From the NCBI RefSeq assembly GCF_019059575.1, contig NW_024881523.1:62001-126000 (forward strand): a DNA stretch of 64,000 bases, written 5' to 3'. The stretch comes from Amphibalanus amphitrite (taxonomy: Eukaryota > Arthropoda > Thecostraca > Balanomorpha > Balanidae). The translations under genes were made by a program, and so were the position numbers. Numbering within the stretch: position 1 is the stretch's first letter; every line of letters starts with the position of its first letter. Positions 49,801 through 59,418 of the stretch are shown here, piece by piece. The notes beneath the pieces were generated by a model. That model was not told the origin of the DNA, ran no database searches, and saw only the letters and a program-made list of their open reading frames with translations.

Positions 49801-52438
49801 AGGGCCCCTGATTACATAAGGGGCCCGTGATTGCCTGAGAGCCCATGATTATCTGAGAGGCCCCTGGTTACCAGTGGTGCCTCTTGGTATATGAGGGCCC
49901 CTGGTTATCTGAGGGGCCCCTGGTCACCTGAGGGGCCCTAGTTATCTAAGGGACCCCTAGCTACCTGAGGGGCCCCTGATCCCCTGGGTGACCCCTGGCC
50001 AGTGATCTGAAGAAACCCTGGTCACCTGAAGGGCCCATGTTTACCCGGGGAGTACCTGGTTATATGAAGGGCCCCTGCAGTCACATAAAGGCCCCTAGTT
50101 ACCCGTAGAGCCCCTGGTATAACCGTCCCCTGGTTATCAGAAGGTCCCCTGTTCACCTGGTGGGCTCCTGGTCAATTTAAAGACCCTTTGTCAATTGAAA
50201 GGCCCTGGTCAATTGAAAGGCCCCTGGTCACCTGAGAGGCCTCTGATTACCTGAACGGCCCGTGATCACTCGAATTCAATGGTAACGCCTAAGTGATGGT
50301 CCCCACCAGTGTCTCTAAGCCCTATAAGGCCCTCACAACGGCGCCTGCGAGGACCCCACACCAGCGCATCTGACGGCCTTTCACCGACACCTCTGAGGGA
50401 CTAACACAGGTGACTCTGAGGCGCTCGCTCGCTTCACTTCCTCATAAAATACCGCGCATTTTATGCATGCTTCTCAAGCAAAAAATGATATTTTTACCTG
50501 CCAATTTTGCACATTTTCTCAGGGCTTAGACAGACAGACAGACAGACGAACAGAGAGGCCCGTCTTCAAGGGGGGACCGGACCCACTGTGCCCAATCCCC
50601 TCATCGAAAGGCCCTGGATACGCCCCTGCCTGGGTTGACAGCGGCATCCGGGTGACCCGTGGGTCCCTTTGCGAGCAGGCGGCCCCCTCCTGGGCGAAAT
50701 CCTGGGTACGTGCCTGCTTGAGTGTCCCAAGAGAAACGACCTCCAGGGCCTCATCCAAAGTACTGGCCCAAGCATAAATAAAGTCAAACCGCGTTCAACT
50801 ATCTTAAAGTGCCATTTGATGACCCTCATAGGCCCTCAGAGGCCAAGGCCGAGCCCCCAGAGGCTAGCGTGGGCCCTCAGAGGTCGCTTTGGCGGCCATA
50901 AAGAAGCTTAGACTCGAGCGTGGGATCCTTTGACGCTGGTGTAGAGCCCTAAGGAGCCAGCGCTCAGCCCTCTAAGGCCAGCGTGGGGCCCTCTAAGGCC
51001 ATTGTGGGGTTTTCTAAGGCCAGTGTGGGGCCTTCTAAGGCCAGTGTGGGGCCTTCTAAGGCCAGTGTGGGGCCTTGTAAGGCCAGTGTGGGACCCTCTA
51101 TGTCCAGCATGGGGCCGTCTATGTCCAGCGTGGGGTCTTTTAAGCCCAGAGACATGGGGCCTTCTTTGGTCAGATTGAGGTCCATTGGCCACCGAGACTA
51201 GCTTTGGGCCCTCTGAAGACAATGTGGAGCCCTTTTAGGCCAGTGTGGGACACTCTGTGACCAGCGTGAACCCTCTGAGGCCAGCGTGGGGCCATCTGTC
51301 ATCGGACTTCAGACTTCAGAGGCTGGTGCTGGACCCTCAGAAGCCAGCGCGGGCCTTCATAGGCTGACGTCGGGCCATTAGAGGCCACCTCGAGGGCCTC
51401 GGCAGCTACTTTTCAGATCTTATGCATGTTTGGGCCCCCTGAGGTAGGAGTGGCCCTTAAAGGCCGGCGTGGGACCCTCAGGGGGCATCATGGGCTTCTA
51501 GAGACCGGCGTGGGTTCGAGAGCGGCATAGGGTCGTCAGACTGACTCAAAGACTCCCAATAGCCAGCAGGGGGGGACCTGTGAGGTCAGCCATAGCATGG
51601 GTCTCCTGAGGCCATTATAGGGCCCGGAGGCCAGCGTGGTTCACTCTATTGCCGGTGTAGGGCTTTCAGGGGCCAGAATGAGCCTTCAGAGGTCGGAGTG
51701 AGGCTAATGTGGGCGACATAGAGCCATCAGAGTCTAGATCAGAGCTCAACCCGAGTCAGGCCCTTCTAAAGTTAAGGGTATCAGCCCTCAACCAGCGCAA
51801 GACACTAAGAGATGAACATCTTCCCTTTGAAAAATATCGTTTGCTTTTGCTTTTGCATTTTGCTTTTGATAATCTTTAGTGGCCCCGGGGACGACCAAAT
51901 TGCAACAAAAAAACTGTATGCCTACTGCTGAAATAAATTGTACCTACACTACATACAGTACAGAGCTATCGATATCGATGGCTTTTTCGCTTTTCTTTTC
52001 TTTTTTAGATTGCCGAGTGTGCCTAAAAAGGCTCCCTCACATGGTGAAAGTGGTAAAGAACCGCACCTGGGCGTGGGTTAAGTACGCCACTACTGGGGCC
52101 CCTAAGGTAAGGGTGGGGCCCCTTGAGCAGGTTTGGCCTCCCCCTTTTCAAGATCCTGGATACGCCACTGCCAGGGCCCCCTCAGATAACCAGGGGCCCC
52201 TCAGATAACCAGGGCCCCTCAGATAACCATGGGCCCTCAGGTAACCAGGGGCCCCTCAGATAACCAGGGACCCCTCAGGTGACCAGTGGGACCCTCAGGT
52301 AACCAGGGCGCCCCCCAGGGCCCCCATGACCCCCTTGGGTACGTCACTGCACTCAAGTAACCCAAAGGGCCCACTTGCATGTTTGATGCCAAAGGGGGAG
52401 GCCATGGCCTCTTGGCCTCCCCCCTGGATACGCCACTG
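46850..52438. mobile_element. hAT-like element interrupted by an inverted copy of itself (outer copy: 46850-49380 plus 52179-52438)
   Basis: The outer ends are CAGTGGCGTATCCAGG at 46850 and CCTGGATACGCCACTG ending at 52438. They are flanked by the 8-bp direct repeat GTAGTGAA (46842-46849 and 52439-52446), which fits the hAT duplication pattern nTnnnnAn. Removing the inner copy and one CCAGGGCC leaves about 2.79 kb. The interior contains two minisatellites: about 47880-48060, units like CCACACTGGCCTTAGAAGGC, and about 48770-49380, units like TAACCAGGGGCCCCTCAGG. There is no transposase. Open frames inside, such as 47799-48113 and 48244-48558, follow repeat composition and are not supported as genes. 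Confidence 0.9.
49381..52170. mobile_element. Inner, inverted copy of the 2.79 kb hAT-like element
   Basis: It begins CAGTGGCGTATCCAGG at 49381 and ends CCTGGATACGCCACTG at 52170. It is flanked by CCAGGGCC on both sides (49373-49380 and 52171-52178), an 8-bp duplication of sequence inside the outer copy. Its 49641-52170 part is the reverse complement of 46850-49380, and its 49381-49640 part that of 52179-52438. A visible difference is a homopolymer: eight C near 47445-47452 against seven G near 51570. The near-identity implies a very recent insertion. Confidence 0.9.
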
Positions 52439-53232
52439 GTAGTGAAGCATTTCGTAACGAGTGATATTCGTCATTAGAGCTGGCACAATGTGGTGCCGTG
52501 GTGGTGTGGTGGTGGCACAATCTTACGGTGGACAGCCGTGCGCTTCAGTGAGCCGTTTCCCACGACCACCCAAAACGCCTACGTGAAAAAAGAGCTGACC
52601 CGTGTTATAGGGGGAGGCATTTCATGTGCGCACAAAAGGGAAGTTTGGTGAAGTGTGGCAGTTTTAATTACATCAACAGAAATTCCAAGAAATTTGCAAT
52701 AAGGTGAATAGAAAATTTATGGTTTAACCCATTTACGCCCTTCGTTGCGTTTTCGCAACGCAAGCAAGCGTCGACGTGATCGAAGCTTGAGAAGTGTGTA
52801 AAAGAGACTAACCGATGAGACAAGTTTCAGCGTGTGTAGCATGGTTGTGCGCATGATACTACGCAGTTACAAGTCTGTGCGGCCGGTAAGTTACTGCCTA
52901 GAGCTCCCAGAGGGAAGTCGAAGGTTTTGTGAGTGATGACGTCACGAAAACCAAGATAAGTAGGCTAAGTGCTTAATAATATCGTAATGAAAATTGTGTA
53001 AACATATTCTGCAGAGTCCCTACAATAGCGTAGATATGCATTTTGTTAAGAAATAATGCTACAAAAAGGGTTTGTGACTATTTTCAAATATGACTACGGT
53101 CGCGTTGCGGGAACGCAACGAAGGGCACATCGGAAAGACAGCGGTGTTGCGAAAACGCAACGATGGGCACATTGGCAGGGTAGCGGAAGTATGAATATCA
53201 ACAGTAGACTTCACTCGTGATACGCTGTGGGT

Positions 53233-53286
53233 TCTCTCTTTCTCTCCCCCATCTTCCTCCCTCTCCTCCTCGTTCCCCAACTCTCT

Positions 53287-53333
<47 letters not shown>

Positions 53334-53348
53334 TTCTTTCTCTCTCTC
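53233..53348. repeat. (CT)n microsatellite
   Basis: Almost uninterrupted CT and TTCT units, with some CCC runs, lie inside the TTAA-flanked element 52728-55228 and directly before MITE copy 3. Confidence 0.9.
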
Positions 53349-53370
53349 ATTTTGTAGCCATGAGGCTGTA

Positions 53371-53530
53371 GCGGCGGAACATCTTCAATTAAGGGGGGGG
53401 AGCACTGCTGACTTTTGGTCTCATTCTTTCCATATCCATTTCCATGCAACGCCTATCGGGATAATGTTAAAATGGCAAAATCAAGGGGGGGCACGGTGCC
53501 CCGGTGCCCCCTCCCCCCGCTCCGCCGCCT
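53371..53530 (-). mobile_element. MITE family M, copy 3 (inverted)
   Basis: It runs from GCGGCGGAACATCTTCAATT to CTCCGCCGCCT. It is the reverse complement of the sequences at 27617-27771 and 41821-41961, with about 10% differences and a few extra bases in the ATATCCATTTCCATGCAACG region. Confidence 0.8.
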
Positions 53531-55232
53531 ATGCCATGAGGGACGTATATAGGTATATTTAGTGCAAGGTGCGTTCGCACGTAAAATGTTGCGACACATT
53601 TCATATTTGCTGGCTCAAACAGCCACAAACACTCCCTTCTTTTTCTCTCGCAGATTTTCGGCCTCGGGCTGTTCGTTCACTAAGCAATGTGTTCCCATGC
53701 ATCTGAAAATCGCATGGTAGGAAAAGGACCCATGCATCAAACGGTCGGCGATGCTAACGGAGCTGAGAGATAATTAGGTCCTTTGGAAATTGGATCTACT
53801 ATGTACATTGTGCATAAATAATGAATAACGGGGATGTATTCTGGTATCAGGCGACAGATAGGCATCGCCATTCTCTGGATAGAATCTGCTGACTACCAGC
53901 ATTTACGTTAGAAAAGATAACTGAGGGTCGGCAAATAGTGGGATAGGCCCCCTCTGAGGGTAGCTGAGCCCTTCGGCAGGGGTAATGAGGGCGGACCCAT
54001 GGGAAAATAATAATTTTTAGGATTCATAACTCGCATAGATTCATAAGCTGCTTGATGTGGAGTATACGCCTGTTTTCTTACTTTGATAGGCTTTTTATCT
54101 AATCAGACCATTTTTATAGCTAGCAGGATTATTGGAATTAGGGGAGACATTTGTCTGACCGGACACGGTCAATCGTAGACTGGAGACTGAGCCCAGCCAG
54201 AGGGCAGCCGCCACCCATGACCCACCCCCTTCCCCCCTCCCAAGCACTCACTGCACCCGGCTACAGGCGCGCTCCTATGTGAGCTTCCCGATTGCGATAT
54301 ACGTTGCCGGTCCAGCCCGGAACAGGGGGATGAGGCGTGGAGGAGGATTCAACTATCCTGAAGATGGAAAGGACGGATTGACGTCGAATCACCATTCTGT
54401 CCTGGCATTGTCTCGAGAAAGAGGTTACACGTGAAGGTCGCTGAGAGTGGGGCCATGAAAATTTTGGATTAGGTGTAAACATGATAAACTGGGAGTCGAT
54501 TTGTTGTGATGCGCTACGCCTTACGCGGGTAATTTGTTAGAGCCGGATCGGTCCTTTTTTCTTTTTGCTGAGAGTGGGTACGACTAACCTGCAATGGAAT
54601 TTAACTTTACTCCTAGGAGGGTGGTTAAAAATGATTGCGGATATACGCGCATACGAGAGGCACTGGTTTACTGGCCCAATCCTCCGTTTAATTGTATTCA
54701 GTGTGCACTGTGCAGGGTCTGATAGGTGGAGGTAATGGATCTGTCTAGCTTCCAAAAAGAAAGCATCACCCTGGATACGTGTCGACCACAACTTTAAATG
54801 AACAGCAATGGACAACGTAAATGGTTGATAATGACCGTGTTGCCATCTCCCCGTTCGCGAATCATGCAGTTATGCTTCCTCACTGAGGCTCTTAGGCGGG
54901 TTATAGAGCATGACGGATGTGGGTTCCGCATTTTCAAGCAATAGTTGTCAACAGTTGATTGAAGTTTTGTCAAAATATATTAGCATATACGGCAGTTCAG
55001 TGTACTTTATGTCCGTCTGATGTGCCCGTCGTTGCGTTTTCGCAACGCTGATGGCGCCCGGTGTGCCCTTCGTTGCGATTTCGCAACGCATGTTTTTTAC
55101 GTTTTTCTCGAGAAACTTTTGCTGCAGGCAAAAATTATTTTCGATTCCATACAAGGCCCTGGTAGGAGCATAACATATTTTGATTTCGTCGATTTTCATG
55201 ATGGTCAATATTCCTGGGCATAAATGGGTTAA

Positions 55233-56019
55233 TTATTTACGAACACCTTCAACTTCGCGTTTTAAAAATAACATTCATTATGAAAGACCCTGAAACGAGA
55301 CATTATGAAAGACATTCATTATAAACGACCAATGAAAAATACAGCACATAGATGCGCTGCAGGCTGTAGCGACGGTGTACTCGTTAACAATTCCGACAGA
55401 TGTTGCATAATGCATTATCACACGAACTGCGCGATATTCAGCGAGACAAACATAGATTGTAGGCATATGAATGGCTTTTGCACTTTTTGAAAGACCTTGC
55501 GGCCTTGGACCTTGCGGTACTTTATACGTATAATATACACTGCTCGTGTAATGTGTATATTATGCATAAAAAATTCTCGCAATATGACCTTATACCTACT
55601 TGCAGGGCACATGGCGCGTGTTTTCTAGAACAGAGGATGCTTCCTAAAACCTACACTATAATTCCGAGATAAAGCGAAGAGATATCTTACCCGGACTTGC
55701 CCCAGGCTACCTCATAAAGAGGTCACAAAATTGACGTTCAGCTCACAAACATAGAAAACTATAACTGTTCTAAATGGCTGAAAGTTTCAAAGCAGCCGTT
55801 AGGTCGGTGTAAGCTTGGGTAAGTTAATCGTGCACTGCAAACGTTTAACTCAGCAGAGCGGGGGGTAATCTCGACCACGAGGCCGGGAGGGAGGGGGGGG
55901 GCGCTGCTCGTCCCTTTGTTTAGCTTCGTAAACAAGATGCACGGAAATAAAGCGATATCAAACGAGAAATTTCAATAAGAATTTTCTTAAAAAAAAAAAA
56001 CTAAAAAATATCTGAGGTC
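55233..56019. other. Intergenic stretch, nothing recognised
   Basis: Only short frames without recognisable domains are present. Direct repeats of CATTCATTA with GAAAGAC (55270-55325) are the only pattern noticed. Confidence 0.4.
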
Positions 56020-56224
56020 AGTTTTACCAACAGAAAATAGCCGCCTGCCGCCTGAAGACCGCTACAGTAAAGCCCTATCCGCTTAAGTGCCCATCGCGTT
56101 TACGCTCTGTATGTGAAGCGGTCTTTAGGCAAAAAATTCCGACAGGCGGCTTTTTTCTGTTGGTGAAACTGGCATCTGGGCCCAATCTTACCAAATGCCG
56201 TGAATACGCATTCACGGCATTTGG
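56020..56224. repeat. Foldback (56020-56170) and adjacent 34-base hairpin (56191-56224)
   Basis: The outer pair is CAGTTTTACCAACAGAAAA, then GCCGCCTG and GAAGACCGCT, mirrored by AGCGGTCTT, CAGGCGGC and TTTTCTGTTGGTGAAACTG. This is a foldback of about 150 bp. Twenty bases on is CCAAATGCCGTGAAT, ACGC, ATTCACGGCATTTGG, a perfect 15-bp stem with a 4-base loop. Both lie downstream of IR paralog 2. Confidence 0.65.
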
Positions 56225-56939
56225 TTTCATTCATAACTAAGTCAATTATACCTACATTCGTTTAGGCAACATTCATAATCAAATGCATTCGACCAGATCA
56301 GCTGGACGTAAATGCTAGTTTTCGGGACGGGCAGGCACCGTACCCGAACACTCATTTATCGGACGCTCTGGCTCCGAGGATTGACCTCGTGACGTCAGGC
56401 GCGCGACCGCGGCGGCCGGGGCGAGGCCGGAGGCTCTTTCGCTCACTGGACGGCGCACCGAGCGGTCGCGACCAGCATCACCGGACCATTGGGTGACCAG
56501 AAGTGTGATGAAGGAGCCAGATAAACTTGTGCAAGACCCGATCAACCCGCCGAGTGTGAGAGCCGGCCGCGTCCGTCCCGACAGCACTATCACAATATTG
56601 CAGGATGGAACGGATGTTTGACAGTGAGTCGTTTCCAGAGTCTTGACGTTAAACTTCGAATTTTTGGACCGTTTGAAATGAGCGAAGCACGGTTGGCACG
56701 GCTCACGACGTAAGATATCGCGGTACAGAGGTGTCCTAAATGACGCCCAAAAATCCTCTTTCTCCGATAAATTATCGAGCTCCTTGCTGGAAAGTAATGG
56801 CTGAGTACCTAACACAGAGTAACCCGTCAGGGCGCGCGCCTAAGGGTCACTATAAACGTAAACGACTTGCTCTAGAAGTTCGTCAGACCCCACATGGTCG
56901 ACCGTAATTCTCATCGGGTGCAGAGGTCATTTTGGAGCA
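56225..56939. other. Region downstream of IR paralog 2 with an unassigned open frame
   Basis: A 166-codon minus-strand frame (56815-56315) is present. Its product is Arg/Ser/Pro-rich in the GC-rich half and has no recognisable domain or signal peptide. It may be part of the receptor 3' UTR. It is not called as a gene. Confidence 0.3.
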
Positions 56940-58274
56940 CTATCCCGTCTTCTGCTTTATTCGCTTTGAAGCGCAGCTGAACAAGAGGCACTCAATCAGA
57001 AGAATGACCAGACTGGCCGCCGCGGCGATGGGGATTATAATCAGCAGCGCGAACGAGTTGCCCGGAGAGATCGGCGCAACGTCACCGGTACCGGTGCACA
57101 CATCGGATAGCTGAATCCACTTTTTCTTCAGTCGCAAAACGATGCCCCCTTCACTCATTCTTAGCAACACCTGGTTCATAGATTTTCTGAGATTGCCAAG
57201 TCCTTTAGCGACGACCATGTAACTTTTCTTATCCCATATAGGGCTATCACGTAAGGAAATGAGTTTGCACGCTTTATTGCCAATCCTGCGGAACATCGGC
57301 TTGATGTTGAGGAAATTCAGTGTTCTAGGCTCAAGTGAATGGAGGTCCCTTTCTGCCTTTGTTTCGTAAGGAACAAAGCGATCCCTCGTAATAATTCGTT
57401 GGTACAGTTGCACTTCATATGGATCTTTGCTCACTCTCCAGTCAGTTAAAACACTGTGGCCGGGGTCTACCACCAGCTTCCAGTCGGGACGTTCAAGGAA
57501 TTCTTTCAGACTGCTAATAGGCCGATCAAATTCGACAACAGTTAGGTAAGAGACCATTGTCGCCGTGTAGCTGTTGACGATGATGATGTACAACAGCCAG
57601 GTGAAGATGGTGACAATACGGCCGGACAAAGAGCTGGGCACCGAGGGCCAGCCCTGGCCGACCAGCGACCCGAACACAGACAGCAGGCAGGCCGTCCACG
57701 TCATCTCTGTGCTGGTTTGTCTGTCCTCGGTCCTGCTCAGTCGAATGGAGAACCTCAGCGCCAGTGAGAGCAGTACGAATGCACCGAGAACAATCCACCA
57801 GACCGACATGTGGAGCGGCTTCAATAAAGAGTTGAAAGCTTCAACGCCCAGGCTGAGATAATCATCCGGGTTCTTGCTGACGTAAAAAGCACCTGCGCCT
57901 TCTTCCACAGCTGCAGCGTCCAAAAAATCAATCACTTCTGATCGGTCCTTTCTCATTGACAGCCAAGAAAGGGCAACGTCGGCTCTCCCGTAGACCAGCT
58001 CTCCCACCATTCCAGTCCAAGTCCCGTTCTCGTCCAGTCGGCCGAAGTTTCCACCTTTCAGCATGGGTACCAGACGGTAGCGGAGGTTCAGAGACTGGGC
58101 AATGGTCTTCCACACATCAAACAGATAGCCCTCATAAGTGACAGCGCCATCATGGCTGGAGTTTATCCAGATGAATGGAGGATCATGAAAAGCCGCGACC
58201 CGCAGCTCTGGCTCCGAGGCTGGATCGTGGCTCTCCGTTGACCAGTTTCCGCCCACGAAGTGAAGACCGGCCAT
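56940..58274 (-). CDS. Divergent ionotropic receptor (IR), paralog 2, intronless
   Basis: The frame from ATG 58274-58272 encodes 444 residues, beginning MAGLHFVGGNWSTESHDPAS, the same start as paralog 1. The architecture is the same: S1 lobe with FHDPPFIW and YEGYLFDVWKTIAQ, TM1, pore helix WTACLLSVFGSLVGQGW, TM2 with SYTATMVSYLT, S2 lobe and TM3. The glutamate-type Arg is kept in DRSEVIDF. By eye it is about two thirds identical to paralog 1 and nearly invariant through the pore. The frame stays open upstream of this ATG to about 58385, without another ATG but with a possible acceptor (GCTGTCAG), so an upstream exon is possible. The protein ends soon after TM3 (CASKRIKQKTG), earlier than paralog 1. 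The pair probably arose by local duplication. Confidence 0.9.
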   Translation of the reverse strand: MAGLHFVGGNWSTESHDPASEPELRVAAFHDPPFIWINSSHDGAVTYEGYLFDVWKTIAQSLNLRYRLVPMLKGGNFGRLDENGTWTGMVGELVYGRADVALSWLSMRKDRSEVIDFLDAAAVEEGAGAFYVSKNPDDYLSLGVEAFNSLLKPLHMSVWWIVLGAFVLLSLALRFSIRLSRTEDRQTSTEMTWTACLLSVFGSLVGQGWPSVPSSLSGRIVTIFTWLLYIIIVNSYTATMVSYLTVVEFDRPISSLKEFLERPDWKLVVDPGHSVLTDWRVSKDPYEVQLYQRIITRDRFVPYETKAERDLHSLEPRTLNFLNIKPMFRRIGNKACKLISLRDSPIWDKKSYMVVAKGLGNLRKSMNQVLLRMSEGGIVLRLKKKWIQLSDVCTGTGDVAPISPGNSFALLIIIPIAAAASLVILLIECLLFSCASKRIKQKTG

Positions 58275-58459
58275 CACCAGTTGCCGCCTGTCTCGGGACA
58301 GTGGTTTGTAATACTGTCCCGACCCCGACACGGCCAGCCGTTCCTCGCACTGACAGCGGAGTGTTGGACCACCACGGCCCGCCCGTCCCGCTCAACTTTT
58401 CACTTATTAACTGGCTTATGTAACAACCAAATCCTGGGCGTACTGCACCGGCATCCATC

Positions 58460-59415
58460 CCCTCCCAGTACTAGTGATTACCAGCACTTTGTTGTCTATT
58501 AGGTCTTTAGGGACGGCCGTGATTGCCGGCGCATCCGTTCGACTCCTCGCAAATGACCAATAGAGGCTAAATTATACATGCGCGGTGGGCTATGGTATGA
58601 CACTGTGGAGCATGCAGTCATAAAACCCAAAATTACTGTACTACTCATAAAACCGCCGGCTTCAGTAAAAGTTTCGGCATTATAAAGCAGGTAAAGCATG
58701 GCACTATAACTGTAGACTAGTTGTATCAGGCGTTTAGAAAAATATGGCATCAGTAAATCTCCCAGCGAATGCCACTCCAACTTCTTATTAAATGCAAGAT
58801 CGTGACTCGTGAGTAGGTACAGCAGCCCGTTCGAATGTACTCGTATGCCCGGTTCGAAAACATTAACTATGGCCAAAGTTCAGCTTCCTATCTGGCTTGG
58901 ATAAGACGATACATTGAGGGAAAGAGACGATTCATTGTCCGGGCACGTTAGCTGAGAGCAAACCACACCCATTGTCCAATAGACACAGTCACGCGGGCCA
59001 ATAATTTTCACACATTTCGCACATCGTACCACTGTTCAAAACATCCCGATACAAGCATAGTAAGCACAATATATTATTTGGTCTTAGCTTCAGCCTTCAC
59101 GTGCAAAAAGAGAAAATTATCAGGTGTCGTTAAACTGATCTGACGTCTTTCTACCTACTCGCGGTTCAATATATATTGCAATGCGGGTCGAATGATACCC
59201 ACGATATAAGACAGTGATAAAACTACGAAGAACAAGATTCAGACATTTCAATTCTAATTTCGAGCTAAAAACTTTTTAAAAGAATGCGGTCACATATAAC
59301 GTGTGAAAATTTATTTTCATTTATTTTACTTTTACCAATTGTGGTAGCAAGAGGGCAAGCACTGAATAATCTAGACATATTGCTTATCACTCACACGTTT
59401 TAACTGTGTACTGTA
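58460..59415. other. Intergenic stretch upstream of IR paralog 2
   Basis: No gene is recognised. The longest frame (minus, 58499-58876, 125 codons) begins in the promoter region of the receptor and shows no domain. Composition is AT-rich, unlike the exons of this window. Confidence 0.35.
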
Positions 59416-59418
59416 CCG

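Larger units (their letters stand above)
52728..55228. mobile_element. TTAA-flanked element with CGTTGCG-TTTT-CGCAACG hairpins
   Basis: TTAA lies at 52724-52727 and 55229-55232. The ends are CCCATTTACGCCC and GGGCATAAATGGG. The hairpin motif TTCGTTGCGTTTTCGCAACG or a variant occurs five times: near 52738, 53104 and 53143, and, inverted as a pair, near 55032 and 55070. Each copy is next to GTGCCCTTCG or CGAAGGGCAC. The interior also holds a (CT)n tract and MITE copy 3. A 92-codon and other short frames inside have no recognisable domain. Confidence 0.75.

Noticed and set aside
46850..52438. Assembly artefact or simple palindrome as explanation of the 2.5 kb inverted repeat
   Set aside because: The A-B-A'-B' order and two separate 8-bp target duplications at exactly the expected places are predicted by nested insertion and not by a hairpin read. 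It still deserves long-read confirmation.
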